Below, piece by piece: positions 34,104 to 48,100 of a DNA stretch of 64,000 nt. The DNA is from Porites lobata. Taxonomy: Eukaryota > Cnidaria > Anthozoa > Scleractinia > Poritidae. How positions within the stretch are numbered: the first letter of the stretch is position 1; every line of letters begins with the position of its first letter. The DNA lies in NCBI GenBank assembly GCA_942486035.1, contig CALNXK010000025.1, positions 3,112,001 through 3,176,000 on the forward strand, given 5' to 3'. The notes under the pieces are model-generated. The model worked only from the letters and a program-made list of their open reading frames with translations. It was not told the origin of the DNA and did no database searches. The position numbers were made by a program, and so were the translations under genes.

Positions 34104-34431
34104 TCACAGTGAAGTCTCGATCTTGTTCCTGTTGCCCTTAAACAGCACTTTTGGTTCAGGTGCTTTCTCCATGTCAATAGCGACCGGCTTATTGCCAGGA
34201 GGGGGGAGGAATGGCGTATCAGCTCGTGTATCTTCCACATAACCATCATCTGCTCCGTCCATGTCAATTCCACTCTCCCCTCCAGCACTGTCTGCCCTTT
34301 CAGGGAACCTCCCTTTGTCCATAACGTCGTTTTCGTAGGGAGGGGGGAGGGGAGGCAGTGGTTCCTTAGGAATTTCATCGTCGCTCAAGGCCGGCAGGCC
34401 TGGTGGCAAAGTGGGCAATGGAGAATCATAC
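34104..34431 (-). CDS. Copy 2 exon 15: proline-rich tail and stop
   Basis: 328 nt from acceptor catttcag to TGA. YDSPLP, then PLPPLPPPYENDV with a PPxY motif, DDGYVED, and the C-terminus KIETSL (class I PDZ-type ligand). Confidence 0.9.
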
Positions 34432-34983
34432 CTGAAATGAAGATATCTACAATTTTTAACCAGTGACAGATTTAGATCTTCAAGAAGGTGATGGGGTGGG
34501 TTGCGATGGAGGGATGGAGGGCGTGCTCATCCAATATATCTTTTCTCATCCCTGCGGATTCAGACCCGGTTCCCACGGCCCCTCCCCTAGGTTTACCAAA
34601 GTTACCGTTCGTTCGGCTAAAAGATTTACCAATGTTACCGTTCGTTCGGCTGTAAATTCATTTAACTACGCTGCATTTGAGACGATTATATACGTTTTAA
34701 AATTTGAATTAGAGGATAATATAATCCAGCCCAGACTAGACTAGAAACGATAAGCTAAAGCTGAAATTCACACAAACCTTAACCCTTTTAACCCTAACAT
34801 CAAAATTCAAATTCTCATTTGTTATCCCTATGCGTTTTAAACAGAAGGTATCCCGAGAGACACACGAAATACGCGAATTGTGGAGATAAATAGTTACCTA
34901 ACAGAAATATGTATAGGCAATAGCATGATTAGTAGTGGTATTTGACATAAATACCACGAGTGATATGTCAAAATTGTTATACG

Positions 34984-35014
<31 letters not shown>

Positions 35015-35033
35015 GGAGACAATTTTGAAATAT

Positions 35034-35064
<31 letters not shown>

Positions 35065-38000
35065 AAAATTATGCTATTATTCGTTTATACTACTAAATGC
35101 AAAAGGTTTGTAATTTTCACATATACGTATTTCAAATTAAGCTGAAATACCACTGCTGTAAGCCAATCAAATTGCAGAAATTTCTCATGTAGGGGTATAG
35201 CATAGAAAACACACCTCTTTCCATCTCCTTCCAAGTCTCCAAATTGTGGGGGTTCTTCTGTGTCACTTGCGGGAGTCTGCAGTGGGGATTGCACGTATCG
35301 TTTGGAATCCCGAACGCCTGCATTATCAACTGGCTGAAGATAGTAACCTGAGCTAGGTTGAACCTCCTCGTCCATTTGGAGTGCTAAATAAGGGTTATCC
35401 TATAAGACAAACAAATAAAAAATCAAGAGAGGAACTACTGTGGCACAGGAAGTCCAGCAGCCGTTGCAGAGGTTGGCGTTAGGACGTTTGAAGGGTTATA
35501 CAAAGACGGTCCTGTGCTCTTATTGTTGCCGTATAAGTTGCTGCTGGTACAGTTGGTGCTTCTCTAAGTTCTGAAATCTTAAGGAGCAAGGGAAGCTGTT
35601 TGCATTCTACATAAACCAATATTGATTTTGGCAGGTGAACTTAACAGCGTCGGCAAGTCAGTCAGTCAGTCATTCAGTCAGTGTGTTCAGTCAGTCAGTC
35701 ATTAATTCAGTCAGTCAGTCAGTCAGTCGTTCAGTAATTCAGGGCCTCTTCACATGAGCCTGGTTGACCGGGCTGGCTGGGTTGCCGGGACGAATTTCGC
35801 CTTGTGTTCATATGAGAAATTTCAGCCCGGTTTCCGAGAACTGCACTGTGCAGTTAAATGGAATGTTTATGATGTGGAAAATACAGTAGGCAATCCAGAA
35901 CGATGCCCTCCGGACCGCCAGAATTCATCCCGCCGTTCATCCCGGTAACCGGGATGAAGTGTTCATATGGCAAAATTTCCAGCCCGCTTACCGATAGCTT
36001 GCGCGAGGATCCGGTTTTTTCGGCTTTAGTCTCACCGAGAAGCGACGACTGGAAATACGTCTGCGGTTCGCGGGCTAGCTTACCAAGATCTCGGGAACCA
36101 CGCCAGCCGGCCCTCTCATATGAACACATCGAAAATTTTACAAAGGATTTAGAGGTAAGGCGAGATCTCGAACACCGCGCCAGCCCGGTCAACCGGGCTT
36201 ATTTGAGGAGGCCCTGAGTCAGTCGTTCAGTCAGTCATCAGTAGTCGAGTCACACAGTCGTTCAGTCAAGTCCATCCGTCGTTTAGACAAAGGAGTTTGA
36301 TGGGGGAGGATCCACCGGAAACGGTCACCGTTTTCAGGTTTCAGGTATATGTGTGGGTATGAAAATCTGTGAAAAAGTTAAGAAAATGTTCTGGTTATGT
36401 GATTCATTCACCTAACATTCATTAAAAAAGAGAAAATTTACAGCAGTTAAAAGGGATACAAAGTTGTACACTAGGTATATAGAATGTGTACCATCTGTCA
36501 ATAGAAAGTATACGAACGGGGTTCCTTTTCTGCCAAAAATGGTGTAGGTATATAAAAGGTACGGGGCTGGCCTCGACGCGGAGCCTCATCGTATAAAACT
36601 TAGCTTAATATCCCCCCTAACCCCCCCCCGGAAACAAGGTAAGTCCATCGGTATATTAATACATACCGTTGTCGTATGCTTCTCCAATATATTAGCAAGT
36701 CTTTCTGTCAAGGTTGTAAAATGGGGTCTTTGTTCAGGTTCATGAATCCAGCAATCTCTCATGACAGTGTAAACTTCCAGAGGGCACTTGGCTGGCATGT
36801 CCATTCTCTTGCCATCACTAAGATAGTCTAAAAGTTGGTCTGTCGGGAGGCCAGGGTAAGGGGTACCCCCAAGGGTAAACGTTTCCCACAAGAGGATTCC
36901 AAATGACCATCTGTTGATAAGAATAACCATGACCAAGATCAATACCTGTCTTTTCAGCCCAAAATTGTTAAGTAAGACTTTAAAGGACAAAAAAAAAGCT
37001 TCAAAAGGGAATTTTTTTAACAAAAGCAGATAATTTTTACTATTATTTTACGTCCTCACGAAAAATTGATCCTTACATTTGCTCGTCGATTCATGGGAGG
37101 ATTTGTTTCTGTGCTTGTTTGTTTGTTTGTTTTTTCCTTGAATTTTTCAACCACGGTAGGATTAAAGCGGAACCTCGATATAAGGAAGGGCCAAGGGACT
37201 GGCAAAATTTGTTCGCTATAACGAGGTTTCGATATAACAAGGTTCTTTCTGATATATCTTACTATTACTGGGGCAAAGCAAATCGTTCGTTATACCGAAG
37301 ACTTCGTCATATAAAGGTTCGTTTTATCGAGGTTCCACTGTAGTTCAGTTAGTAGAGCGCTGGTCTAAAGACAGAGCGGGTGTTCGCGGGCTTCTCTCGA
37401 ATTTTCACAATTTATAAAAATTAATGGAGGTGGAGAAATTACCTAAAATGGAATTAAAACCTTGTGTACTTACACATCAGTTTTCTCAGTATAAACTCTG
37501 TCAAACAACGACTCGGGAGCCATCCACTTTACGGGAAGCAAGCCTTGCGTATTCTTGACATACTGATCATCTTTATAAATGTCTCTTGCCAGACCAAAGT
37601 CAGCTATCTTCATAACATAATCATCCCCCACTAAAATGTTCCTTGCAGCCAAGTCGCGATGAACGCACTGAAGAAAAAAGTGCAACCCAAGGTAAGGTTT
37701 AGAAACAATTCAAATACAGTTGAACCTCCGTCAGGGAGAAACAAAAGCGCCAAGACTCGGTCGATTATGAACGGTCACTTACGAGAGGGGGAACATAACA
37801 GCCTGTTACAGGGGCTCAGATCGTGGAGAGTGGCTCGCTATTTTTTTGTTCTCACATTTCCGAGCGTCGTACCTACAGTCTGAACGCCCAGAACAGGGTA
37901 GACCATGATACAGTGCTACCAAGAGCCGATCTGACAAATCTGCGTAATTGATTCTCAAGTTACAATACGCGCAAAGCCATTCGTGAATTAAAATACCTCG

Positions 38001-39122
38001 AATCTACATGAGGCGATCGTAGAATAAGAACGACGTGGTGGGCGGAGAAAACTCGTTGTCTTATTAAGGATCCGCGGAGTTGCATTATCCAACTGACACT
38101 CGTAGGAGATTGGAACAAGTATCACGTCGTTACTTGGAGGATGAAAACAACGGAAATCTTGAAACCACGATCCTATAATGTGGTCGGATTGTTTAAGAGC
38201 GACAGTCCTTTGGGAAGGGTTCTAACTATGGTGCTTTGCCTTGTATTTTCGGTAGAAGGCCCCTTACAAGCGCAGCCGGCGAATATAACCGTCTCACCTC
38301 GCTCATTGCCGCGGGCGACGTTTCAGTGAGGATTACAGGGAGTGTTCAGGTACGAGAAGTGCTCACACACGGAGTGCGATCAGATTTTATTTGTTGGGCT
38401 GCCCCTGGGAAAGATTTCACAAACGGTTTAGCTTAAGGTCAATTTCTATCGAGGCATTTTACTTCGGACAAAAAGATCAGCCCTATAAACTATACCGCGA
38501 AAAAAAAAAAACATTGAGACGAGAAATCGCGCTGACAAATAGTATTGGGTAACCGGCCTTAAAACCAGAGACCAGCGGGTCATCCTCATTTGAGGAAACA
38601 TCCACTGAAAACAAGAAGGCGAAAAAAAAATAATAAAGGCGCAGTGAAAGATAAGTGACCTCGAAGAAGCCACGCAATACTAGCTAGCACTGTCGGCGAA
38701 AAATTCTAGCTATATAGCAATATTTGTTACTACGTTACATCTCTTACCCTTTTGGACGCCAAAAATGACATTCCTCGACCAACTTGGAAACCTATCATCA
38801 CTAAATCTACTAAAGTGAACTCCTTCTCTGGCTCGTTCATGGTTTTAGTCCAACTCGCGTCAAATGTATCTCTTCTCCCTCTAAGAAAGCTCAGTAAGCT
38901 GCCATGTGGAGCAAACTCCATGATCACCATTAGGCGTTTTCCCTTTGTACAGGCTCCGAGAAGATTGATAATGTTCTTGTGCTGTCCAAGATGAATGAGT
39001 ATCTTGAGTTCTGAAGCCAAATCCTTGTACTCTGCCTGTGTGGCACCCTCTACAACAACAAAACAAAACGAATTAAGAACAAACCATGTTGTGTGGAAAT
39101 ATTCGTTAAAATTTCAATTACT

Positions 39123-39174
<52 letters not shown>

Positions 39175-42006
39175 CAACAACAACAACAACAACAACAATA
39201 ATAACACTTTAATTATTCTCTCCCCCTATGGGGCTTTTCAACGATAATGAAACAAGTAATGTAACTGAACAAATGGTACACAACATGGTTAAAAATCCCC
39301 ACTCGTAGGAGCTGAAACCCTTCCTGTTTTCACTTTCTATTTTCCTATTTTACGTTTTTTCCTTGTTTCGTTCGAGGAGTACGCAAAAAGAATCATCAAC
39401 CTTTTAAGGTTTTGACTGCGACAGGGACTTTAACATTCTTCCATCCCGAGCCACCATCTTCCTTTTTCAGGTCCTTTGCTCGTGAAGACCGACGGATCTT
39501 TGAGCGTCGCTTAAAAGATTCTGCGCTCTTGTCTCGAGGATTGAGCGCCAAGATACCAATGGCTTCTGCTTTAACAACTTGTCCAAAAGCTCCAGCACCA
39601 AGCACATTTCCAAGGATGAGTCTTTCTTCAGGAAATTCCCAGTCTGGGTCATAAGGTAGATTATTACACTGTTCCAGCAGACTGCGATCTGGGTCAATCT
39701 AAAACATGACACATTGTTCTCGCATAAGGCTGATACAAAATATGCCTGTTAATGTCCTAGAGCACGTCTTACAAGAAAAATGGTGGTCAGCTCGTGAAAA
39801 CGCTCCAGCTAAATATTGGCAGGCAGGTAGATAAATAGGTAGGTAGGTAGGTAGGTCGGAAGGTAAGTAGGTAGGTAGGTAGGAAGGTTGGTGGGTGGGC
39901 GGGTACGTAGGTAAGTAGGCAAGTAGGTAGGTAGGCAGGTAGGTGAGTAGGTGGGTTGATGGGCATGCAGGTAGGAGGGTAGGAGGGTAGGTAGGTTGGT
40001 GGGTAAGTAGGTTGATAGGCAGGCAGGTAGGTGGGTAGGTAGGTAGGTGGGTTAGGATTGAAGCATTTTCTCTAAAGAGGGTACACGTACATACTACACA
40101 ACTGTGACTTTCATGAAAAAGGCACTGGTATATTGCACACAGGACATTTGGGGATTTGGCTCCTTCAGGAAGACTGTCTTTTTCAAACGAATGAACTGTT
40201 CAATAAATACAATAAACGGTGTTTCACGCCAAATACCGCGCAAGCTTAGTAGCCAAACCTGAGAACAAAGTGAAAGTACATGGACAATATTATAGAGAGG
40301 AATGTACCTTGTAGTCTGATGATGTCTGCAGGAAATAAAGCTGCTTATACTCATCTATCTGCTTCTTCTGCCGATGGTAAAGACAACAGCACACCACTAG
40401 CACGATGAGAACAAACACACTCACACCAATAGCAATGCCCACCAGCGTACCAGTACTTAGTCCACCACCACCAGTATAATCAACTGATCCCTCTGGAGAA
40501 GTAGAAAAAATTCATCATTCATTTCAAGATGTTTCTCATCAATGAAAACAAAAAACTGTTATGGGGCTTTTCAGAGATAATGAGACAAAATAATACTTCA
40601 AATGGAACTTTCCACATAAAAACGTTGAAAATCCAACTAGTAGGAGGCAAACCTATCAACTGTTTTACAAGCATGGGTGCGATGATTTGACCTCACAACT
40701 ACCGAGAACAATTCCCACAAGCAATCAGGGAGGCACTGGAACTAGGGGCCCGGGAAGGGTGTCCAGTTTTCTTATCGGTTAGCCATTCCTTCTCCCAGCG
40801 TTAAATAAGAGTTGTGTACAATAGGCCGGGGCCACTGACTACAGGATTTTGCAATGGGGCTAATGATTGGACCCTGTCTCCCCCCTGAAATCATCCAACT
40901 AACTTTCCATAACCATACAAAATCAGAATTAATATGTAATGGTAACAGGACTGAGTGGAGTCCAATTCGGTCTGTAATCATACGAGTGATTAACAAAATC
41001 GGACGACTGCGTAGCGGGAGTCCGATTTGTTTAATCACCAGTATGATTACAGACCGAATTGGACGACACAAAGTTCTGTTACCAATTAATCATAACTTTA
41101 ACAAAATTTGTGATACAATAGGCCATTTTTTAAATCAAAACACAAGAAATTCGAAATTTTGTTTTGCTAGCAGTGAAAAAACAAGCCATTTAAGCGCGCG
41201 CGTGATGGCGCGTACTGTCCAATTACTTACGCATGACGCGTACTGTCCTATCAAACTGTCCAATTAAGGCTGAAATCAGGGCAGTTGATAGCCAATCACA
41301 TTTGACAATTTTGTTATAGTTATGATTAAAAGTCTAAACACAATGCAAGTTTTTTACCGTATGAATTACACTGACCAAATTTAAAAGATTTCAGTCAGTT
41401 GTCCAATAACAATAGCAAAAATATATTGGGCAGCTGGTGATGTCAATCATCCAGCAATAAAAAAATTATGTATTAATGACACCTTGTAACTTGGCTGCGT
41501 TGTTGTTGTGTTACATGGAATTGAACATCTAAGATTTTCATTTCATTCTACTTCCCTTATGTTTCAAATGAAAGTAGCCAGGGATCATGCTTGTGAAAGG
41601 CAGAGTAAACCCTGGCCTCCAGCATTCAAAGCCAAGCATGCACTATGTATCAACATGTGAAATAAATTTACCTTCCTTGGTTTCAATAGAAACCATTGTA
41701 CGTTTCAATTTATTACTGGCAATGCAGGTGTAAAAACCAAAATCCTTCTCTTCTATCGAGTTAATGATTAATTGCTGGGAGTTGGTTGAAGTTGGTGAGA
41801 CCGCCCTTCCTGTGTTATTATGTAACCATGTGACATTAGGAGCAGGGTTCCCTTTCGCCACACAGCTTATGTTCAGTGGATCACCAATCTTGAGTGAAAG
41901 AGGTACTTCATCTTTCTTAGGTTCAACTATGACTGGTGCCACTGTCAAAAAGAAAAAGAATCAACAATGACAACAAAAACTTTATGTTTACTCCACATTG
42001 AATTAT

Positions 42007-42052
<46 letters not shown>

Positions 42053-42053
42053 G

Positions 42054-42123
<70 letters not shown>

Positions 42124-45100
42124 TAGATAGAAAAATAGATAGATAGATACTAGAACAAACAAACAGCTACTGTTTTTTGGAAACATTTATTACCGCCGAG
42201 CAAAAGTGAGCCCACTGACATAATAATATTATATTGGTGGGGTGGCCAGCAACAATTTGTAATTGGTATACAGTTAAACTTCTCATCCATGGCCACTTTG
42301 GGGACAGAAGAAAGTGGTCATTGTAAGGAGATGGATGTTGTACAGAGGTTTAACCCACTGACGGCCGTGCCAGCTGCCCGCTAACACTGGCCGTACAAGA
42401 CTACACTGCTTTAAAACATTGCAACTTTCTCAATCATGCAAACATTGTCTTAACTGTCAGTTGTGAACATTGAGTATAATGTCCTTTAAATGGGGATATC
42501 AAATAAACACAAAAAAGTCAGTGCTTTTTACATATCACCTTTTGAATTTGGACAAGAACAGAAATGAGCACCCTTTAAAGTCATAGAAAAACGACAAAAA
42601 TCACGTTTTTTGCCTTCGGCATTTTTACAGAAATCAACACTGCAAAACCAAAAGTCAACATTCACAGTAATATTAAAATTTTAGTCCTTGACTTGATTTA
42701 TTTTATAGAAAATCACTCGAAACAGTAAAAATTCCTGGGCGACAATGCATTAAACAAGACTCGACACGATGTACAGTAGAACCCTGTTAATGCAACCACC
42801 GTTGGGCCATAAAATCCTGGTCGTGATAACAAGGTGGTGGTGTTAATGGGGTCTTCAAAATAATAAAATAACTCCGTGATTCTAATGTTTGGGTAAAAAG
42901 AATAGGGTCGTAATAATGAGATGGTCGTAAGGTGGGGTTCCACTGTATGGAAAGTCCGTTAATGTAGAGAGGTTGTTGTGAAGAGGTGGCAGTGAAGGTG
43001 CGACTGTATCCTACTAGATGCGAGACTTGGATTTGCCTTGACCACCAGAAATATATTTACCAAGTAATATGCAAGTAGAGCTTGATCTAAGCTCAGTGTG
43101 GGACAAGCCATCAGTAAGATGCAAGGGATTGCAAAGTCTTCAAATCCATACATGAATAAAGTACTAATACAAATTCAGGTTTTGCTTGGAGCTCCCGATA
43201 GCTTGAACTTGCAATAACTGATTTATACTTCCCTTGAAAGCTCAAGTTACCAGAAGTCGACTGTTTAATCATTATTTCATAATAAAGTATTGCTATCATT
43301 TTAATAAATTTTTAATGTGGTTAAAGTAAATATTAATAAAGTTAACCACACCAGCTTGTTGTACCTATTCATAACAATTAACTACTTACTCTCCACATTG
43401 ACAAATGCAGACTTGCTCTGCTCTCCTGCTGTATTCTTAGCATGACACGAATACTTTCCTTGGTGATGTTCAAATTCTGGAGTGCAAATCACAAGTGCAC
43501 GAGCATCATCAGGCTGCAAGAAGTAATAACCCTTTCTCCGACTCCTGCAGTCATCCTTGTTCCCGCCCAGGTTATGTTTTTCCTTGTTGACCACCAAGGG
43601 ATCACCTTTGCCATCCTTGTAGAAGTACCACGTGATGGTAGGTTTTGGGTTGCCAGTAACATCACAAAACAACTCCAAATTACCACCCTGAGGTTCTTGA
43701 AGAACTGTCACATTAGGTATATCTTTGGTGATGTTTGGTGCTTTCAGAGCTATGGAGACATAAATAAATATTAATACATGATTCAACATGATTATTACAC
43801 GAAACAAAATTAATAGCAACAAACACAAACACTAATTTAACATTGTTTTGCTTTAAAAAACATGACATAGAATTCTCTAATGTACAGTTGTGTGAAACTA
43901 TGGATGGTTATTACTAGGCAAATTTAATTTCATATAATTACTATGTCATAATTATAGTAACTGAGATAGTTGGATATGCACGATCTGATAGGTCAAAAAC
44001 CTATGGTTTATTATACCAGTAAGCCCATAAAAACATAGCCTCCCCGCAGACGTCCTTTGGGGTTCGTTTGTCACGCATTCATTTCTCCCCCACGGAGGGA
44101 CAAACGAACCCCAAAGGACGTCTGCGGGGAGGCTAATAAAAACAGGACCAGCCGTAAAACTTACAAAAGCTATCAATGATGATGAAGGATGTAAGTTCTG
44201 CAGTGTGTTTTTTCTAATATTTGCACAAATCATTTGGTAATAATTATCAATGCCATAACCTTCTTCAAACCATCTGGCTTCACAAATCGAGAAATATTAA
44301 CGCCAATACAAATGTATATGGCTATCGCAAAGAAACCTGCCTTCAAATTATTTAGAGCTACCACTGACAATGCCATCATTCATTGTATGTGTGTATGTAC
44401 ACATGCAACAACTTCGGAAATGCAGCCACGTTATTACCACAAAAATTCTTGACAGCAGATCTTAAACCACTGCAGCTACTATAGCTGCAAGTTCCCTCCA
44501 TCAACACACGAAATTACGGATCAACTCAACAAAACACAGCTGCATACAGTTTGATGTTCAATCTTCTACTATGTACTTCTGTATTAAACGAACCATAATT
44601 GTACGTTTTCTTTAGTGTACATTTGCATGTTTGTGTACAGAAATTACAGAAATGCACTACATGTATTTTTCCACTCAGATTCTTAACTACAGTACAATGC
44701 TGCCTTATGGCCAACCTCAGTCATACGGTCACCTTGTTACGCCTGGCAAAACAGCCATACATTTTCTTGTAAAAAAAACTCTTGTTGGTCACCCATTAAT
44801 ATGGCCAATATTTTTTTGCTCCATACATGTAGGTGACCATAATTAACAGTGTTCCACTGTAGTAGATCAATTCTTTGGTTATGACTTGGCTTATAAATTA
44901 TACCAAATATCATAAAAACTAAATCTTCAGCATCTATCAATTTTTATTTGTCTATTGCCCATCATCTTGAATTGTTTCCAAAGTGCATCGCACATTAACG
45001 GTTTATGAATTACAGCTCCAGGAAATAGAAAATGACTCCAAAAAAGTGAAAACATCTAGGAGTGGGTTCCCATGAATTTTCACGGAACCAAAAAATTGTG

Positions 45101-48100
45101 ACAGACAGTTTCCCTTGAACTCTGGGCACAAAACCGAACAATTGTTTTCCACGAGATTTGAAATCATAGAGCGTGATAAAAATCAAGTAACTGGGACCGT
45201 AACACAGCTTTTTCCTGCATAAATCTATTAATATGACTTCCAGGAAATTCACATGAGTTACCAATAATTTTTGCACCTATCAGAGGGCCTACCGATAAAA
45301 ATGTTAGTTAAAGTACTCTAATGATCTCCACTCTTAGCTCACTCACCTTTCACCGTAATATTGATGGCATCAAGGAGCGTTGGAAACAAAAGAGAAAGGG
45401 TGCATCCATACTCTCCTGTATCATTCATTGTAACATTCTTTATCGTCAGTTTAAACAACCTTTCAGTTTCTTTCGGTTGATTTTCAAAAATGGTGACATT
45501 AACACGTGGATCACTTAGTTCTATTTTTTCCCCATCTTTTGAGAAAAGGAGGCCCCAGTCACCATCAATCCGGTCAATGCAGAAGACCTGTAAGGTAGAC
45601 TTCTCGTTCACCTCAGTCTTAGTTTTGCCAGTGTAAATCTCAACCTTGGCATCTGGTTTCACTGTTGATCAATCATAGGTAATTAGCAATACATGTAATT
45701 ATTTAAAAAAATGAGGATGGTAAGATATGAAGAATTATGCAGATCAAAGAGGATGCTATCCACCCGGGCTGGAGGTCGAGTGGATAACATCCTCCAAGAT
45801 CTGCAAAAGTTCTTAACAGGCTTGCCTTCTTAAAGACGTTCTTTAAAACTTTGGCCTATTTTTTCGGCACGGTTTTATGGATATGCCTGGAACCACACAT
45901 TTTTCAATTGATATTATCAAATAGGGTGTCTCAGTTCCAATCCCAACTAGATGTGCACAAAATACATACAGCTAAAAATGGTAAGATATGAAGAATTATG
46001 CAGATCAAGGAGGATGTTCTCCATCCGGGCTGGAGGTCGAGGTGGATAACATCCTCCAAGATCTGCACAAGTTCTTAACGAGCTTACCTTCTTAAAGACT
46101 TTCTTTAAAACTTTGGCCTATTTTTTTCGGCATGGTTTTATGGATACGCCTGGAAACACACATTTTCCAATTTATAATAATTATTATCTCACAGAGTGTC
46201 TCAGTTCCAAGCCCAACTAGATGTGCACAAAATACAGGCAGCTAAAAATGTCCTCAGGTGAGCATTAATCTGTGCATTTGCAACCTATGAAAAGCGGCAA
46301 ACATCAATGATAAAAACAACAGTGCTGCAGTTTATGTTGGAAGCACCCTGAAAGTGCACAATCCTTTGTTTTCTGTTGGCAAATTGTTACGGAATAAATT
46401 AATGCAACCTTTTTATTGGTCAATACAATCAAAATGATAGGAATTCTTTTGAATGTTGTGCACTTTCAGGTCCACAAAAACATATAACAAAGGAGTCTGA
46501 CGGGTTTCATAACCATTCCACTCAATTAACTATGGCTTGATCTATGAGTAGAACATCAATTGACCTGCACGAATCCAAACCTCTTCTTTCATTGGTCCCT
46601 ATAACTCGCACTACCTATTGTTTTCTGGGATAGGGGTATTGTTATGTCACCATCCCTATTGTTTTCCCAGCCAATCACAAAACTTGTTTGGAAAAGGTGC
46701 AGGTCATCCCTAGAAAATCTGTTCTCTTTTCTGTACTAGTATAAAGCACATTATTACACTTTTGTACAATTCAATACCTCAAAAAAGTACTGTTTTTACT
46801 AAGTGATGTTCTTACCAAGTCTGACAAATCTCAAGATTTGCGAATCATTTCCCAAGGAATTGGATGCTTGGCAGCGGTAGAATGCATTTTGTTGGTCTTT
46901 GGCAACATTCACAATGCTTTCATTTGTTGGTGTTGAGCTGCTGGGAGACACCAGCTGACTAGGAACAGTAATCCACTTGTTTTCCTTAGGGACACAGGTA
47001 CCAGTAGATTGTTGAATATCACATTCCAAGTTTTTGAAAGCATACTGCCAACTGAATGTTGGCAATGGGTTGCTCTTGGTCACTGTACAGGACACTTTAG
47101 CTTCTGTGTCTTCTACCACAGCAACTGCATCTAATCTCTCTTTCAGTGTCGGCTTAACTGCATTTAATTAAGATTGTTAGTTGAGGCCTAGTTCATGTCA
47201 CTATCCCGAATAAAGTACCATAAATACTCTATTAAGTGCCCCCTCTCTAATAAGCCCTCCCCCTTTCAGAGGTCAGAGAAAAGTTATTAAGTCCCCCCCC
47301 TCCCCCCCCCCTTCCCCTCCACCCTCCATCCCTATTCTTCACAAACAATTAACGTGGACTGATCAGTTATGGTTCATTCACGCTGGAAATTCATATTGTT
47401 TTTGGTCTTCAGCCACATGACCTCCAACTTCATGTGCTGATCTAACTTTTTCAACTTTATGCTCTAGGTCTCTGTGGAGAATTGTTACCATTTTCTTATT
47501 GTTAGAAAAGGCAGTATAGCGCCCGGTAACCACAAGTCCGTCCTTGAGAAACCTTGCTCCTGTTGATGCATTTCGTTAAATTAAATAAGCCCCCCCCGGT
47601 CTCTATTAAGCCCCTCCTCAAAAGTGTTTGAAAAAAATAAGCCCCCTGGGGAGCTTAATAGTGGATTTATGATATCCTTAAATGAGTTGCCATGATGATG
47701 CGATGCTCATGGGGTAGACTGCACATCTTATATTGCAAATAAGATTGTAAAATTTTAACTGTGTATTCTGATGTTTATAATCCTTCATCAACCTCTGATT
47801 TAACTTACATGTATAATCTACTAAGTTGGATCTTGTTGTCAACAGTTTCTTACCAAGCAATCCTTCTCCAAGAAAAAAATGAAACTTAATATCCAGTACA
47901 AAGAAGGAGAGAAAGAGCATTTCAAAACCAGAATTTTTAGGACCTTAATGCCATCAGTAAGACCATACTTTGGTTTTTTTTTCTTGGAGATATGTTTTAG
48001 TGCTCTGTTTACAGCTGTACAGATTTCTTTGTTTGAAAGGAAGACAAGGTTTATTACATTTTACAGTCAAACCAGGTCAAGCGTACCTCCCAAGAATGCA

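Noticed and set aside
35640..36275. CRISPR-like array
   Set aside because: Short CAGT microsatellite units without spacers, in a eukaryotic intron.
37341..37400. Functional tRNA gene
   Set aside because: Only the D-arm-like part is convincing; no acceptor stem, anticodon loop or good B box can be paired.
42007..42186. Frame rich in LSVC and YLSI repeats on the minus strand
   Set aside because: Translation of the GATA/GACA microsatellite.
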